The notes: a model not told the origin generated them from the sequence alone. Counted from the stretch's first letter, positions 47,134 to 60,700 are shown. The stretch is DNA of 64,000 nucleotides from Stutzerimonas xanthomarina DSM 18231 (GCF_900129835.1 NZ_FQXA01000002.1:620001-684000); one strand, 5' to 3'. Program-made: numbers and translations.

Positions 47134-47149
47134 ATGGTAGCGCTAACAT
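47134..47149. promoter_or_regulatory. GntR-type operator upstream of the gluconokinase fusion
   Basis: ATGGTAGCGCTAACAT is a near-perfect 16-bp palindrome (one mismatched pair) centred on TAGCGCT, the core I remember for Pseudomonas GntR operators. It lies 49 bases upstream of the fusion gene start and also upstream of the divergent ppiC. Confidence 0.7.
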
Positions 47150-47273
47150 ACGACCAACTATAACTACCGTTCGTCGGCTTTGCTTGCAGCCGAACGGTCG
47201 ACTTCGCTGTTTTTCCGCTTCGGTTTGCAGAACTGTCTGACTACAATCGCCGCCGCATCCAAGGAGACCCGCA

Positions 47274-47552
47274 ATGCCCAAAGCCATGGCCCGCCACATC
47301 CTGGTGAAGACCGAAGCCGAAGCCGCGCAGCTGAAAAAGCGCATTGCCAACGGCGAAGCCTTCGACGTGTTGGCAAGGAAATACTCGATCTGCCCGTCGG
47401 GCAAGAAAGGTGGCGATCTGGGAGAGGTGCGCCCCGGGCAAATGGTGCGCAGTATCGATCAGGTGATATTCAAGAAACCGCTACGCGAAGTGCATGGCCC
47501 GATCAAAAGCCAGTTCGGCTATCACCTGGTGCAGGTGTTCTACCGCGATTGA
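47274..47552 (+). CDS. ppiC: Peptidyl-prolyl cis-trans isomerase, parvulin type (PpiC)
   Basis: Single-domain cytosolic parvulin of 92 aa. The entire fold is visible: ARHILVKTEAEA, FDVLARKYSICPSGKKGGDLG, and the C-terminal FGYHLVQVFYRD. It catalyses proline isomerisation in protein folding. AAGGAGA precedes the ATG. It is divergent from the gluconate set and convergent with zapE, whose stop is 6 bases away. High confidence. Confidence 0.94.
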   Translation: MPKAMARHILVKTEAEAAQLKKRIANGEAFDVLARKYSICPSGKKGGDLGEVRPGQMVRSIDQVIFKKPLREVHGPIKSQFGYHLVQVFYRD

Positions 47553-47558
47553 GGCATC

Positions 47559-48686
47559 TCAGTCGCCCTTACCGAAACGCTGTAGCTGCATCTCGCGCAA
47601 CCGACTCAGTGTTCGGCGAAACGCGAAGGACAGATAACCCTGGGTATAGAGCTCATCCATGGCAACCCGGGCTTCGAGATACAGCGGCACGCCCCGGTCA
47701 TAGCACTCATCCACCAGAGCGATGAATCGCCTGACACTATCATCGTGAGCAGCCAACTTAGGTAGCTCACGATCCCCCGCCTCCACCCGCGCCGCACCAT
47801 CCTCGGTTCCACGAGCGATGCGTCCTTCCCGCTGTTCGCTGCCCAACCGCGGCACGTCGCCAATCAGGATCGCCTGGTAGCGATCGCATAGCTCGATGAA
47901 ATCCAGCGCCGAGAATGGCTGTGCGCACAGGTCTGCAAAGCGACACCAAAGTACGGAGTTGCTACTGCAGACAACTTGAAGCGGCCGGCGTCCGACGAGA
48001 ACCGGCTCGGTCGTAGTGGTCACCCCGCCGTTCAACCTGTCGAAGACCGAACGTAGCACCCCGTCTTCGTGGGGATCACGGACCCAATAACGCTGCTCGC
48101 CCGCGCCTGGACGCAAGCGATGATCAGCACCACCGTCCACGTTCACTACATGCATGTGGCGCTCAATCGCATCGATGGCAGGCAGGAAGCGCTCTCGGTT
48201 GAAACCGTCAGAATAGAGCTGATGAGGTGGCTGGTTGGACGTCGCAACGATGACCACGCCCTGCTCGAACATGACCTGAAACAGACGGCCCAAGATAATC
48301 GCATCGCCGATATCCGCGACGAACAGCTCGTCGAAACACAGCACCCGCACGTCCTCGCTGAGCTCCCTCGCTAACGCCTGTAGCGGATCTGACGTGCCGT
48401 TGAGCTGGAACAGACGAATGTGCACCCAGCGCATGAAGTGGTGAAAATGCTGGCGCCTCGCCGGGACCTTGAGGCTGCGATGGAACATGTCCATCAGCCA
48501 GGTCTTGCCGCGCCCGACCGGGCCCCATAAGTAAACGCCGCTTGGCGATTCGCCGGCGGCATCTCCATGCAACGCGTCATGGCAGCACTGCAGCCGCTCG
48601 ACCGCGCGCAGCTGAGCTGCGTCACTGACGTAACCGTCACGAGCGATAGCTTGCTTATACAGGGCAAGCGGAGTGCTGGATTCCAT
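47559..48686 (-). CDS. zapE: Cell division protein ZapE (AFG1-like ATPase)
   Basis: AAA+-related P-loop ATPase that associates with the Z-ring, 375 aa. Walker A is GPVGRGKT, Walker B LCFDELFVADIGDA, followed by TSNQPPHQLYSDGFNRERFLP, a hallmark of the AFG1/ZapE family. The C-terminal region ends SFAFRRTLSRLREM. I start at 48686 (MESSTPLALYKQAI); the open frame extends to 48896 across the phoX promoter without homology. The ribosome site is weak. It is divergent from phoX. Confidence 0.9.
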   Translation of the reverse strand: MESSTPLALYKQAIARDGYVSDAAQLRAVERLQCCHDALHGDAAGESPSGVYLWGPVGRGKTWLMDMFHRSLKVPARRQHFHHFMRWVHIRLFQLNGTSDPLQALARELSEDVRVLCFDELFVADIGDAIILGRLFQVMFEQGVVIVATSNQPPHQLYSDGFNRERFLPAIDAIERHMHVVNVDGGADHRLRPGAGEQRYWVRDPHEDGVLRSVFDRLNGGVTTTTEPVLVGRRPLQVVCSSNSVLWCRFADLCAQPFSALDFIELCDRYQAILIGDVPRLGSEQREGRIARGTEDGAARVEAGDRELPKLAAHDDSVRRFIALVDECYDRGVPLYLEARVAMDELYTQGYLSFAFRRTLSRLREMQLQRFGKGD

Positions 48687-48777
48687 CGTGGCCGACCGAT
48701 CTGAACAAGGGCCGCGATGGTAGCGCAGACAGGTCCGATGGGTAGAACGAGCGAGCCGCTCGTCTACCGCCGAAGCG

Positions 48778-48795
48778 GTGTCATAAAGCTGTCGC
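48778..48795 (+). promoter_or_regulatory. PHO box (PhoB site) upstream of phoX
   Basis: GTGTCATAAAGCTGTCGC holds two TGTC-type half-sites 11 bases apart separated by a 4-base A/T-rich spacer, close to the CTGTCAT-N4-CTGTCAT consensus. A possible -10 (CATAAC, 48804-48809) follows. phoX starts 50 bases downstream. Confidence 0.65.
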
Positions 48796-48844
48796 ACGCC
48801 ACACATAACGTCACAGTCCCGTCGATTACCTATGGAGCTGCACC

Positions 48845-50833
48845 GTGACTGACGATAGTCAAAACATACTGTTCGGCAACGGCGATGAACTGCCAAGTAA
48901 CCATTCCGCCAACCCTCACATCCAGGACGTTATCAACCAAGGCCGTCGCAAGGTCGTGGCGAGCGGAGCAGCCTTCGGTGCGCTTGCCTTTCTCGGCGGC
49001 CTGCCTTCGATAGCAGGAGCAGCCGAGCCGGCCAAGATCGGCAGTGGTCAGCCCTTTCAGCTTCGTAATCGCCTCCCCTTTGCTGCAGTGCCGGTAACCC
49101 GCGCCGACACCATCACCGTGCCCGCTGGTTTTTCCGCCAAGACGTTCATTCCGTGGGGCACGCCGATCTGCGGTAGCTACCCCGCCTTTCTGGAAGACGC
49201 CAGCAACAGTGCGGAAGACCAGGCTCAGCAGACCGGCATGCACCACGATGGCATGCACTTCTTCCCAATGGACGCGCGGTTCAAGGGCCGCAAAAGCGAC
49301 CACGGTCTGCTCGTACTGAATCACGAGTACATTGATGCCCCGCTGCTGCATCCCAGCGGCCCAACGGTGGTCAATGGCAAACGCGTGGATGCCGATGAAG
49401 TGCGCAAGGAGATCAACGCGCACGGTGTTTCGGTCGTTGAGGTACGCCGTGGTCCTCAGGGAGACTGGTCGGTATTGCCATCCGCTCGCAACCGCCGCAT
49501 AACCGGCGCGACACCGATGCATATCGAAGGTCCGGCTCGTGGCCATGAGCTGATGCAAACTCGCTACAGCCCGAGCGGTACGTCGACCCGCGGTACGCTG
49601 AACAACTGCTCGAATGGCTACACGCCATGGGGCACCTACCTGACATGCGAAGAAAACTGGGCGGGCTATTTCGCTGCGGACGACGCTGAATTGCCTCGCC
49701 ATCTGGAGCGCTACGGCCTTCGTTCAAGCGGGCGTTACGGCTGGGAGACCGTTCGCGGCGACGAATTCGAGCGTTTCGATGCGACCGCGACAGCCGCAGA
49801 CGCGCGAGCCGACTATCGTAACGAACCGAATACGTTTGGCTGGATTGTCGAAATCGACCCCTTCGACCCGGACTCCACTCCGGTCAAGCACACGGCCCTG
49901 GGCCGCTTTGGCCACGAAGGCCTGGTATTTGCGCCGACCAAACCGGGCTGGCCGCTCGTCTGCTACTCCGGCGACGATTCGCAGAACGAGTACATCTACA
50001 AATACATCAGCCGCGACAAGTACCGCCCACAGCGCAGCGATGGTCGGCTACTCGATGATGGCACCCTGTACGTTGCGCGTTTCAACCCGGACGGCAGTGG
50101 CGACTGGCTGGCGCTGGATATCGAAGACGCGGCCTTCCAGCAGGCATGCGCTGCAGCAAACGTCAGCTTTGCCGATCAGGGCGAAGTACTGATCAACACG
50201 CGTCTGGCAGCGGACGTCGTTGGCGCGACCAAAATGGACCGCCCTGAATGGGGCGCCGTCCATCCCGACACCGGCGAGGTGTATTTCACGCTCACCAACA
50301 ACAGCTCACGGCAAGAAGCCGACGCAGCCAACCCTCGCGCGCCAAACCCCACCGGACACATCATCCGTTGGCGTGAGGAAGGCAAGAATCAGGTTGGCAC
50401 TCGGTTTCAGTGGGACCTGTATCTGCTCGCCGGGCCGCAGAGCGATAGCCGAGACCCACGCGGTCGGCCGCTGACCGACGAAAACATCATGGCGAGCCCC
50501 GACGGACTCTGGTTCGACGAGGAAGGACGACTCTGGATCCAGACCGACATGAGCGGAAGCCAGCTCAGAAGTGGGCCGTTCGGCAACAATCAGATGCTGG
50601 TGTCGGACCCGAAGAGCGGTGAAACCAAGCGTTTCCTGGTCGGACCCAAGGGAGCCGAAGTGACCGGTATTACGGCGACTCCCGACTTCCGCACGCTGTT
50701 CGTGAATATCCAGCACCCAGGGGAAGGGTCCACGCCGACTGAGTACACCAGCACCTGGCCCGACGGCCCGGGTCGCAGGCCACGCTCGGCGACGGTGATC
50801 ATCACGCGTGATGACGGCAAGCGTATTCTCTAG
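48845..50833 (+). CDS. phoX: PhoX-family alkaline phosphatase (Tat-exported)
   Basis: Calcium/iron-dependent phosphatase releasing phosphate from organic esters, 662 aa. The N-terminus has a twin-arginine motif (RRKVVASG, Arg34-Arg35) and a hydrophobic stretch to about residue 60, consistent with Tat export to the periplasm. Family blocks include GMHHDGMHFFPMDARF, LVLNHEYIDAP, NNCSNGYTPWGTYLTCEENW (the Cys and Glu metal region) and SPDGLWFDEEGRLWIQTDM. The GTG start at 48845 has GGAG upstream. A PHO box 50 bases upstream predicts induction by phosphate starvation. High confidence. Confidence 0.93.
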   Translation: MTDDSQNILFGNGDELPSNHSANPHIQDVINQGRRKVVASGAAFGALAFLGGLPSIAGAAEPAKIGSGQPFQLRNRLPFAAVPVTRADTITVPAGFSAKTFIPWGTPICGSYPAFLEDASNSAEDQAQQTGMHHDGMHFFPMDARFKGRKSDHGLLVLNHEYIDAPLLHPSGPTVVNGKRVDADEVRKEINAHGVSVVEVRRGPQGDWSVLPSARNRRITGATPMHIEGPARGHELMQTRYSPSGTSTRGTLNNCSNGYTPWGTYLTCEENWAGYFAADDAELPRHLERYGLRSSGRYGWETVRGDEFERFDATATAADARADYRNEPNTFGWIVEIDPFDPDSTPVKHTALGRFGHEGLVFAPTKPGWPLVCYSGDDSQNEYIYKYISRDKYRPQRSDGRLLDDGTLYVARFNPDGSGDWLALDIEDAAFQQACAAANVSFADQGEVLINTRLAADVVGATKMDRPEWGAVHPDTGEVYFTLTNNSSRQEADAANPRAPNPTGHIIRWREEGKNQVGTRFQWDLYLLAGPQSDSRDPRGRPLTDENIMASPDGLWFDEEGRLWIQTDMSGSQLRSGPFGNNQMLVSDPKSGETKRFLVGPKGAEVTGITATPDFRTLFVNIQHPGEGSTPTEYTSTWPDGPGRRPRSATVIITRDDGKRIL

Positions 50834-50862
50834 CCCAAACGGCGTCCGGCTCGCCCGGACGC

Positions 50863-51921
50863 CTACTGAGATGAAGGTTTGGTGTCGGGGGAGATGAACA
50901 AGGCCCAAGACGACATGAACAAGGCAGCAATCAGCGGCCCTATTACGAAGCCGTTCAAGCCAAACAGCGCGAGCCCACCCAGCGTCGAAATCAGCACCAG
51001 ATAGTCAGGCATCTTGGTGTCCTTACCTACCAGAATCGGCCGCAGGAGATTGTCCACCAGGCCAATCACCAGAATGCCGTAGAGCGTCAGGATCACGCCC
51101 TGGACAATCATGCCCTGGAGCAGAAAGTAGATGGCGACCGGTGTCCAGATCAGCCCGGCACCAATTGCGGGCAGCAAGGACAGAAACGCCATCAGCACGC
51201 CCCAGAGTAGCGAGCCGGGGATCCCCAGGATTGCAAAGATCACCCCGCCGAGAAATCCCTGGGTAATCGCCACCACGATGTTGCCTTTGACCGTAGCCCT
51301 CACCACGCGGGTGAACTTGCTGAACAGCCTGCGCTTCTGGTTATCGGTCAGGGGCAGCGCGCGACGGATTTTCGCAACCAGCTCGCGTCCGTCTCGAATA
51401 AGAAAGAACAGCAGGTAGATCATCACGAAAAAGCTGACCAGAAACTGAAAGGTGCCCTGGCCAAAACTGAACGCTTTGGTGGCAAGAAACTGACTGCCTT
51501 GCAAAGCGCCGCTCGCGAGTCGCTCGCGCATCTGATCAAGATCGCCAAGGCCGAAGCGCTGCAGCTGCTGTTGCAGCGAGTCAGGCAGCATTTCCCTCGC
51601 ACCAACGACGAACTGGCCGACGTCAAGCTCCCCACTTTCTATCTGCTTATAGAGTGACGAGCCTTCCTGAACCAGCAGACCGGTAATCAAGATCACCGGA
51701 AGTACTGCCACGATCAGGCACACCATCAGCGTGATAAGCGCCGTCAAGTTTGGCCTGTTACCAATACGCCGCTGCAGACGACGCTGCAGCGGCGAAAAGA
51801 TGATGGCGAGAATGACGGCCCAGAACACGGCCCCGTAGAAGGGAAAAAGTATCCAGCCGAACGCAATGCTCACGGTCAGCAACAGAGCGAGAAAGACTTT
51901 CTGCTCAAGGGTTGTGGTCAC
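50863..51921 (-). CDS. AI-2E/YhhT-family membrane protein
   Basis: Inner-membrane protein of the AI-2 exporter-like family (PF01594), 352 aa with about seven to eight hydrophobic segments. Family landmarks are FPFYGAVFWAVILAIIFSPL near the N-terminus, VKGNIVVAITQGFLGGVIFAILGIPG in the middle and GLVDNLLRPILVGKDTKMPDYLVL near the end. Functions proposed for relatives vary (signal export, ion transport), so none is assigned. Start is a GTG with AGGAT upstream. It is convergent with phoX. Confidence 0.88.
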   Translation of the reverse strand: MTTTLEQKVFLALLLTVSIAFGWILFPFYGAVFWAVILAIIFSPLQRRLQRRIGNRPNLTALITLMVCLIVAVLPVILITGLLVQEGSSLYKQIESGELDVGQFVVGAREMLPDSLQQQLQRFGLGDLDQMRERLASGALQGSQFLATKAFSFGQGTFQFLVSFFVMIYLLFFLIRDGRELVAKIRRALPLTDNQKRRLFSKFTRVVRATVKGNIVVAITQGFLGGVIFAILGIPGSLLWGVLMAFLSLLPAIGAGLIWTPVAIYFLLQGMIVQGVILTLYGILVIGLVDNLLRPILVGKDTKMPDYLVLISTLGGLALFGLNGFVIGPLIAALFMSSWALFISPDTKPSSQ

Positions 51922-52062
51922 GGGTGCATCCTATCGCTGCGGTTGTATCTGTTAGTCAGCGATTGTCGTCAGGAGTGCTGACTGGCCATCCCCCCAACGA
52001 AAGTGCGGAAGCGCCGCCGTGGTGGCGACGCGTTTCGTGCGCGCGAACCGGGCCAACGGTGG

Positions 52063-53379
52063 TTACAGCGTCATCGCGGCAATCCAGCCGAATGCCAGGA
52101 GTGGCAGGTTGTAATGCAGGAAGGTCGGCACGACGGTGTCCCAGATATGGTTGTGCTGGCCGTCGGCGTTCAACCCAGCGGTCGGACCGAGCGTCGAGTC
52201 TGAGGCAGGCGAGCCCGCATCACCCAGCGCTCCGGCCGTGCCCACCAGACTGACAATTGCCAGCGGACTGAAACCGAGCTCCAGGCCAAGCGGGACAAAG
52301 ATCGCGGCGATGATCGGCACTGTCGAGAACGAGGAGCCTATGCCGATGGTAACCAGCAAACCCACCAGCAGCATCAGCAGCGCACCAATGGCTTTGCTGT
52401 TACCGATCCAGTCTGCGGAGGCATCAACCAGCGTTTTCACCTCGCCGGTTTCTCGCATCACCTCGGCGAACCCCGCGGCGGCAATCATGATGAAGCCGAT
52501 CATGGCCATCATCTTCATACCCTCGGTGAACAGATCGTCAGCCTCTTTCCAACGCACCACGCCGGATACGGAGAAAATCACGAAACCGACCAGCGCGCCG
52601 ATGATCATCGAGTCCAGCCACAACTGGACGACGAATGCAGCCGCGATCGCCAGTGCTGCAACCAGCAAGGTCAATGGGCTGTAGCTGACACTGATCGCCT
52701 TCGACTCGTCGACTTTGGTCAGGTCATAAGTGCGCGGCCTGCGATAGCTGAACATGGCGATCAGCAGTCCCGTCAGCATGCCGATGGCTGGAATCAGCAT
52801 GGCTTGGCTTACATTGATCCCAGCGATATCGGCGCCGCTTTTGGCCACGTTTGCCAGCAGGATCTCATGCAGGAAGATGCTACCGAAGCCCACTGGCAGG
52901 AACATGTAGGGTGTCACCAGACCGAAGGCAAGTACGCAGGCGATCAAGCGCCTGTCGATCCGCAGCTTGCTCAGCACATAGAGCAACGGCGGCACCAGCA
53001 ACGGAATGAAGGCTATATGGATCGGCAGGATGTTCTGCGACGACACAGCGACCGCCAGCAGTAGCCCGATCATCAACCACTTCACGGTCCCGGCGGAGTC
53101 CGATTCGTGCCGCCCCACCATGGCCAATGCACGATCAGCCAGCGCATGGGCCAACCCGCTCTTGCCTATCGCAACAGCGAAAGCACCCAGCAAGGCGTAG
53201 GAAAGCGCTACCGTCGCGCCGCCACCCAGTCCCTTGTTGAACGCAGCGAGGCTCCCGTCCAGCCCCAACCCACCCAAAACGCCGCCAGCAAGAGCGCCGG
53301 CAATCAATGCCACCACCACATGAACCCTGCACAGGCTAAGAATCAGCATGATGCCGACTGCCGCTACCACTGCATTCAT
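52063..53379 (-). CDS. Na+/H+ antiporter family transporter (YuiF/NhaC type)
   Basis: Inner-membrane transporter of the COG2056 type, 438 aa with about eleven to twelve hydrophobic segments. Blocks that identify it are [57 protein letters not shown] and the C-terminal [35 protein letters not shown]. Relatives are called Na+/H+ antiporters or amino-acid (histidine) transporters; the substrate cannot be decided here. GGGGAG lies before the ATG. It is divergent from queD. Confidence 0.85.
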   Translation of the reverse strand: MNAVVAAVGIMLILSLCRVHVVVALIAGALAGGVLGGLGLDGSLAAFNKGLGGGATVALSYALLGAFAVAIGKSGLAHALADRALAMVGRHESDSAGTVKWLMIGLLLAVAVSSQNILPIHIAFIPLLVPPLLYVLSKLRIDRRLIACVLAFGLVTPYMFLPVGFGSIFLHEILLANVAKSGADIAGINVSQAMLIPAIGMLTGLLIAMFSYRRPRTYDLTKVDESKAISVSYSPLTLLVAALAIAAAFVVQLWLDSMIIGALVGFVIFSVSGVVRWKEADDLFTEGMKMMAMIGFIMIAAAGFAEVMRETGEVKTLVDASADWIGNSKAIGALLMLLVGLLVTIGIGSSFSTVPIIAAIFVPLGLELGFSPLAIVSLVGTAGALGDAGSPASDSTLGPTAGLNADGQHNHIWDTVVPTFLHYNLPLLAFGWIAAMTL

Positions 53380-53560
53380 TTCAACTCCCCGAAAGCGGCC
53401 CTAGCCGATAAAACGCGGGGCACTTTGCCCCAAGCCCGAGAGAGTGTCAAAAGAGCCGCGCAAGCAGTGGCGAGACCGCGTCTGGCAGGTGGCAGTCCAA
53501 CGGCGACAGTTGATTACAAATCGGTAGAATGCGGGCCTTTTCGCCTTACCGGATCGACCC

Positions 53561-53917
53561 GTGGAAATATTCAAAGAGTTTACTTTCGAGTCCGCGCACC
53601 GTTTGCCGCACGTACCCGAAGGGCACAAGTGCGGCCGTCTACACGGGCACTCGTTCCGAGTCGCGATTTATCTTGAGGGCGAGGTTAACGCCCATACAGG
53701 CTGGATTCGGGATTTCAGCGAGATCAAGCAGATCTTCAAGCCTGTCTACGAACGCCTCGACCATAACTATTTGAACGATCTGCCCGGCCTCGACAATCCA
53801 ACCAGCGAAAACCTCGCCATATGGATCTGGAATGAGCTAAAGCCCCTATTGCCGGAGCTGTCGCGGGTACGCGTCCATGAAACCTGCACCAGTGGCTGTG
53901 AGTACCGCGGGCAGTGA
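53561..53917 (+). CDS. queD: 6-carboxy-5,6,7,8-tetrahydropterin synthase QueD
   Basis: Enzyme of queuosine (7-deazaguanine) biosynthesis making 6-carboxytetrahydropterin from dihydroneopterin triphosphate; cytosolic, 118 aa. Zinc ligands His13, His28 and His30 ([14 protein letters not shown]) and the catalytic Cys24 are all present. The second half holds LDHNYLND and [11 protein letters not shown], conserved in the family. The start is a GTG at 53561 giving the family N-terminus. Divergent from the antiporter gene and convergent with ligA. Confidence 0.92.
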   Translation: MEIFKEFTFESAHRLPHVPEGHKCGRLHGHSFRVAIYLEGEVNAHTGWIRDFSEIKQIFKPVYERLDHNYLNDLPGLDNPTSENLAIWIWNELKPLLPELSRVRVHETCTSGCEYRGQ

Positions 53918-53952
53918 TGGTGCAGGCGCTGATCAGCGCTGTTTGCACACCA
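53918..53952. terminator. Possible hairpin after queD
   Basis: A perfect GCGCTGATCAGCGC palindrome (53926-53939) inside outer arms TGGTGCA / TGCACACCA. It sits directly after the queD stop; no T-tract. Confidence 0.35.
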
Positions 53953-54068
53953 GCGGGCGCGTGGATCAGCCAACGAAGGCGCCCCGTTGGCAAGCCAGGG
54001 CGACCTTCGCCGTTATGGGCACACCGTGGGGCCTGCCGTGCAAGACCCAGGTGCGAAGCGATCTTTGC

Positions 54069-56588
<2,520 letters not shown>

Positions 56589-56679
56589 TCAGTGTGTCTT
56601 CGAAGAGTTGGAGGCGAAATCAGAGTCATCGTTGACCGGGATGGCTTCGGCCACCATCAGAGCTAAGCGAAAAGGCTTC

Positions 56680-56701
56680 GGTGGGCTGAAGCCCACCCTA
56701 C
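56680..56701. repeat. Single REP element
   Basis: One 22-bp copy of the same element as at 39.8 and 61.4 kb, containing GGTGGGCTGAAGCCCACC and ending CTAC. No inverted partner nearby. Confidence 0.9.
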
Positions 56702-56737
56702 GGGGCTCGATGAGGCCAGACGGTTCACTGCCCTAAA

Positions 56738-56761
56738 AAAACCGCTCCTGGGAGCGGTTTT
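56738..56761 (-). terminator. Intrinsic terminator after zipA
   Basis: Perfect 11-bp stem AAAACCGCTCC / GGAGCGGTTTT, with a T-run (TTTTTTAGGG) next on the minus strand, 5 bases beyond the zipA stop. Confidence 0.85.
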
Positions 56762-56766
56762 CTGGA

Positions 56767-57588
56767 TCAACGCTTGGTTGTCATCTGCCGACGTTCATAA
56801 TCGACGATGCGCTGGCGGTAATGCTCGATGGTCTGAGCCGTAAGCACACTGCGCTGATCATCCTTGAGTTCGCCGTTCAGCTCCTGCGACAACTTCCGAG
56901 CGGCGGCAACCATGACATCGAACGCCTGTTTTGGGTGGCGCGGGCCGGGCAACCCCAGAAAGAAGCTCACTGCGGGCGTGGTGAAATGGTCGATATCGTC
57001 CAGATCGAACGTCCCAGGCTTGACCGCATTGGCCATGGAAAACAGAACTTCGCCATTGCCCGCCATGCTTTCGTGGCGGTGGAAGATGTCCATCTCGCCG
57101 AAGCGCAAACCACTTTCCAGAATATTCTGCAGCAGTGCGGGGCCACGGAAACCATGGGGGTCACGGGAAATAACGTTGATGACCAGTACTTCCTCGACGG
57201 GAGGCAGATCCTGATTAAAGTCACCGGTTGATTCCGCATCTTCATCCATTACCGGATCAAGCAGCGTGGGAACGGGCGCATCGTCGCTCGAGAAGTGCAG
57301 GTCACCCTGGCGCGGTTCGGCGGTGCGACGCTTACCGGTTTCGCGTGCGCTCATCGAAGGGAGATCGGATTCGTCCAGCGAAGGCTCGTTGTTTCGACTC
57401 ACGACACGCGGCGGGCCCAGCAACTCGTTCGACTCGTCTTCTTCGGGAAGATTAGTCGCGATGTTGCGGTCCAGCTTGAATTTCAACTTGCCCTTGCTAC
57501 CGCGCATCCGCCGCCAGCCATCGAAAAGAATCCCGGCGATGACAATGATGCCGATGACGATCAGCCACTCGCGCAGACCGATATCCAT
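56767..57588 (-). CDS. zipA: Cell division protein ZipA
   Basis: Membrane-anchored FtsZ-binding protein of the division ring, 273 aa. One N-terminal helix (about 6-24, [20 protein letters not shown]) leads into the charged FtsZ-tail-binding-free linker (about 30-125) and the C-terminal FtsZ-binding domain (about 130-262, [21 protein letters not shown] to [17 protein letters not shown]). It follows smc on the same strand with 180 bases between, and ends in a terminator. High confidence. Confidence 0.94.
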   Translation of the reverse strand: MDIGLREWLIVIGIIVIAGILFDGWRRMRGSKGKLKFKLDRNIATNLPEEDESNELLGPPRVVSRNNEPSLDESDLPSMSARETGKRRTAEPRQGDLHFSSDDAPVPTLLDPVMDEDAESTGDFNQDLPPVEEVLVINVISRDPHGFRGPALLQNILESGLRFGEMDIFHRHESMAGNGEVLFSMANAVKPGTFDLDDIDHFTTPAVSFFLGLPGPRHPKQAFDVMVAAARKLSQELNGELKDDQRSVLTAQTIEHYRQRIVDYERRQMTTKR

Positions 57589-57768
57589 TAATGCTTAAAC
57601 CCCTGAAATCGATGATAAAGACGCAGATTCAAAGCCGCTGAACAGGCTCATCTGCGCATCGTAAAAATTGCGCTCTAAACTAGCACGACGAACGGCAGCT
57701 TTGCACCGCCCGACGCGGCTCTTTTATTAGTCGTTCAACAGCTTCCACTGCGTTTGAAACAGCGTCAC

Positions 57769-60700
57769 TCAAGCCTCTACGAGCGCCACCGCCGCCTCCA
57801 CATCTACCGCAACCAGCCTTGAACATCCCGGCTCGTGCATGGTCACGCCCATCAGTTGGTCGGCCATTTCCATCGCGATCTTGTTGTGCGTGATGTAAAT
57901 GAACTGCACCTTCTCCGACATCTCCTTGACCAGACGCGCATAGCGCCCGACGTTGGCGTCATCCAAAGGTGCATCCACTTCATCCAGCATGCAGAACGGC
58001 GCCGGGTTGAGTTGAAAGATCGCAAAGACCAACGCCAGCGCGGTCAGTGCCTTCTCACCGCCTGACAGCAGGTGAATCGTGCTGTTCTTCTTCCCCGGTG
58101 GACGCGCCATGATCGCCACCCCGGTATCGAGTAAATCTTCCCCGGTAAGTTCCAGATAAGCGTTGCCGCCACCGAAAACCTTTGGAAAAAGCGCCTGCAA
58201 ACCACTATTTATCTGGTCGAAGGTTTCCTTGAAGCGATTGCGCGTTTCCTTGTCGATCTTGCGGATGACGTTCTCCAGCGTATCGAGTGCTTCGGCAAGG
58301 TCGTCGTTCTGCGCATCGAGGTAGCGTTTGCGCTCCGATTGCTGCTGATATTCGTCGATCGCAGCCAGGTTGATCGGGCCAAGACGCTGGATGCGCGCTG
58401 CCAGACGCTCGAGTTCGACCTCCCACGCGGCCTCACCAGCCCCGGCAGGCAACGTGGCCAGTACGCCGTGCAGATCGAAGCCATCCTCGTGCAACTGATC
58501 CTGTAGCGTCTTGCGCCTGACGCTGAGGGCCTGCCAGTCCATCCGCTGCTGCTCCAGCTGGCCACGCAGCAATTGTGCTTGCTGCTCGGCCTGAGTCCGG
58601 CGTTTCTCGGCATCGCGCAATTCGCGGTCAGAATCTTCGAGTGCCAAGCGTGCCAGCTTGAGCTCATCTTCGACGCCCATGCGCCGTTCCAGCAGTTCTT
58701 CGAGCTTCATGCGCAGTTCTTCGAGCGGCGCCTCGCCCTCTTCCAGATTCAGGCTCAGCTGTTCACGTCGCTCTACTGCGCGCTCGAACTGCTGCTCGAG
58801 GCGCTCAAGTGCGTGACGAATCGAATCATGCTGAGCCGTCAGCGAGCCGATACGGACAGCCAGCTGATGCGCATGATCCTTGTGCTGGCGCGCGTCCTGG
58901 CGAACCCGGTCCAGCTGCTCGCGGATGCCGTCTCGGCTCGCCAGCAGCGACTCGCGCTGCTCGGTATCGACGGCCATCGCGTCCAGCGCATCCTGCAACT
59001 GCAGACGCGACTCGCCCAGTTGCTCGGTTTCCAATGCGCGCTGCTCGGAGAGTTCGCCGAGTTCTTCGTCCAACCGGCGGCGGCGCAAGCTCAACTGTTC
59101 CAGCTTGGCGTGGCTGGCAGACAGGCGAGCATTCAGTTCGCTCTGCTGACGAGACAGCTCCTGGTGCTGACGGCGCTGCTGTTCACGACGTTCCTCTTGT
59201 TCGCGTTGTGCGTCGCGCAGTTGGCCGAGTTGCTCCGCCAACTGCTCAAGACCCGCCTCGCATTCATCGCGTTCGGCCTGCAAGCGCGCCAATTCCTGGC
59301 TGCGTGCGAGCAATCCGGACTCGGCCCCACCGGCCCTTCTGACCCGCAGAAAATGTCGGCCAACCCAGTAACCGTCACGGCTGATCAGGCTGTCGCCATC
59401 ACCGAGCGAGCCACGTGCCGCCAATGCCTGTTCGAGGTCGTCCACTGGACGCACCCGACCCAGCCAGGGCGACAGATCTGTCGCCGAATCGACCTTGTCC
59501 AGCAGGCTTCCGCCGATCACGCCGTGTCCCTGTGCCGCACTGACCAGTCGGAGGTCGCCCTGCTCGAAGCCGCTCATGTCCAGGCCGTCGAAATCGTCCA
59601 GTAGCACCGCCTGCAGATCCGCGCCCAGCACGGTTTCGACGGCCAGTTCCCAGCCCGCCTCCACGCGCAACCCTTCGGCCAGGCGCGGCCGCTGGTCGAG
59701 CCCTCGCTCATGCAGCCAGTCAGAAACACCTTTCCCTGGATCCATGGCGGCTTGCTGCAGGGCATCCAACGAAGCAATACGGCCATCCATACGCTGCAAC
59801 TGGCCCAGCGCCTCCTGCTCAGCGCGACTCGCCTGCTGCAGCTGCTCACGGAGCCCCTCGAGCTGTTGGTCGGTCAGTTCCTGTGCCGCAGACACCTCCT
59901 CGAGATTCATCTCGCCGACAGCCAACTGTTCGCTCATTTCAGCAACCACGGCATCTTCCGGATCGCCGGCGAGCAAGCTGAGCTCATCCTCGAGACGTCG
60001 CCGACGCTCGGCCAGCCTCTCCAGGCTCTGTTCAAGCTGCTGGATACGCGACTGCTCGACCTCCGCCGTCCGGCGCGGCTCCGCGCTCTGCTGGTTGAAC
60101 CGTTCCCACTGCTCTTGCCACTGCTGCATCGTCGTTTCGGCTTCTTCGAGCTGGGCGGCAGTTTCCTCGGCTGCGGCGCCTGCGATCTCCTGCTCCGGTT
60201 CGAGCACGGCCAGCTCTTCGCCAAGGCTGGCGAGCGCGGTGCGGTCGTGAGCCAGATGAGATTCGGTCTCAAGTCGGGCTCGCTCGGCTTCGCGCAGATC
60301 GTCCTGCAGCTGACGCAAACGCTGTTGGCCGTGCTGAATGCTTTGCTCGACGCGAGCGATATCGCCGCCGACGGAATAGAAGCGGCCCTGCACGAGATTG
60401 AAGCGCTCCGACAGCTCGTGGTGACCGTCGCGTAGACGCTCGATGCTGGCGTCGGCATTGCGTTGCTCAGCCATCAATGCTTCGAAGCTGACCTCTTGGT
60501 CGCCGATCACCTGTTCACGTTGACCGACCTGCTCATTCAACGCCTGCCAGCGCAACGCCGACAGTTGGGCCTTCAGCTGCCGCTCCTCGGCTTTGTACTC
60601 CTGATATTTTTCCGCCGACTGCGCCTGACGATGCAGGCGCTCCAGCTGACGCTCGAGTTCCTCGCGCAGGTCGGTCAGACGGGCCAGGTTTTCATGGGTG

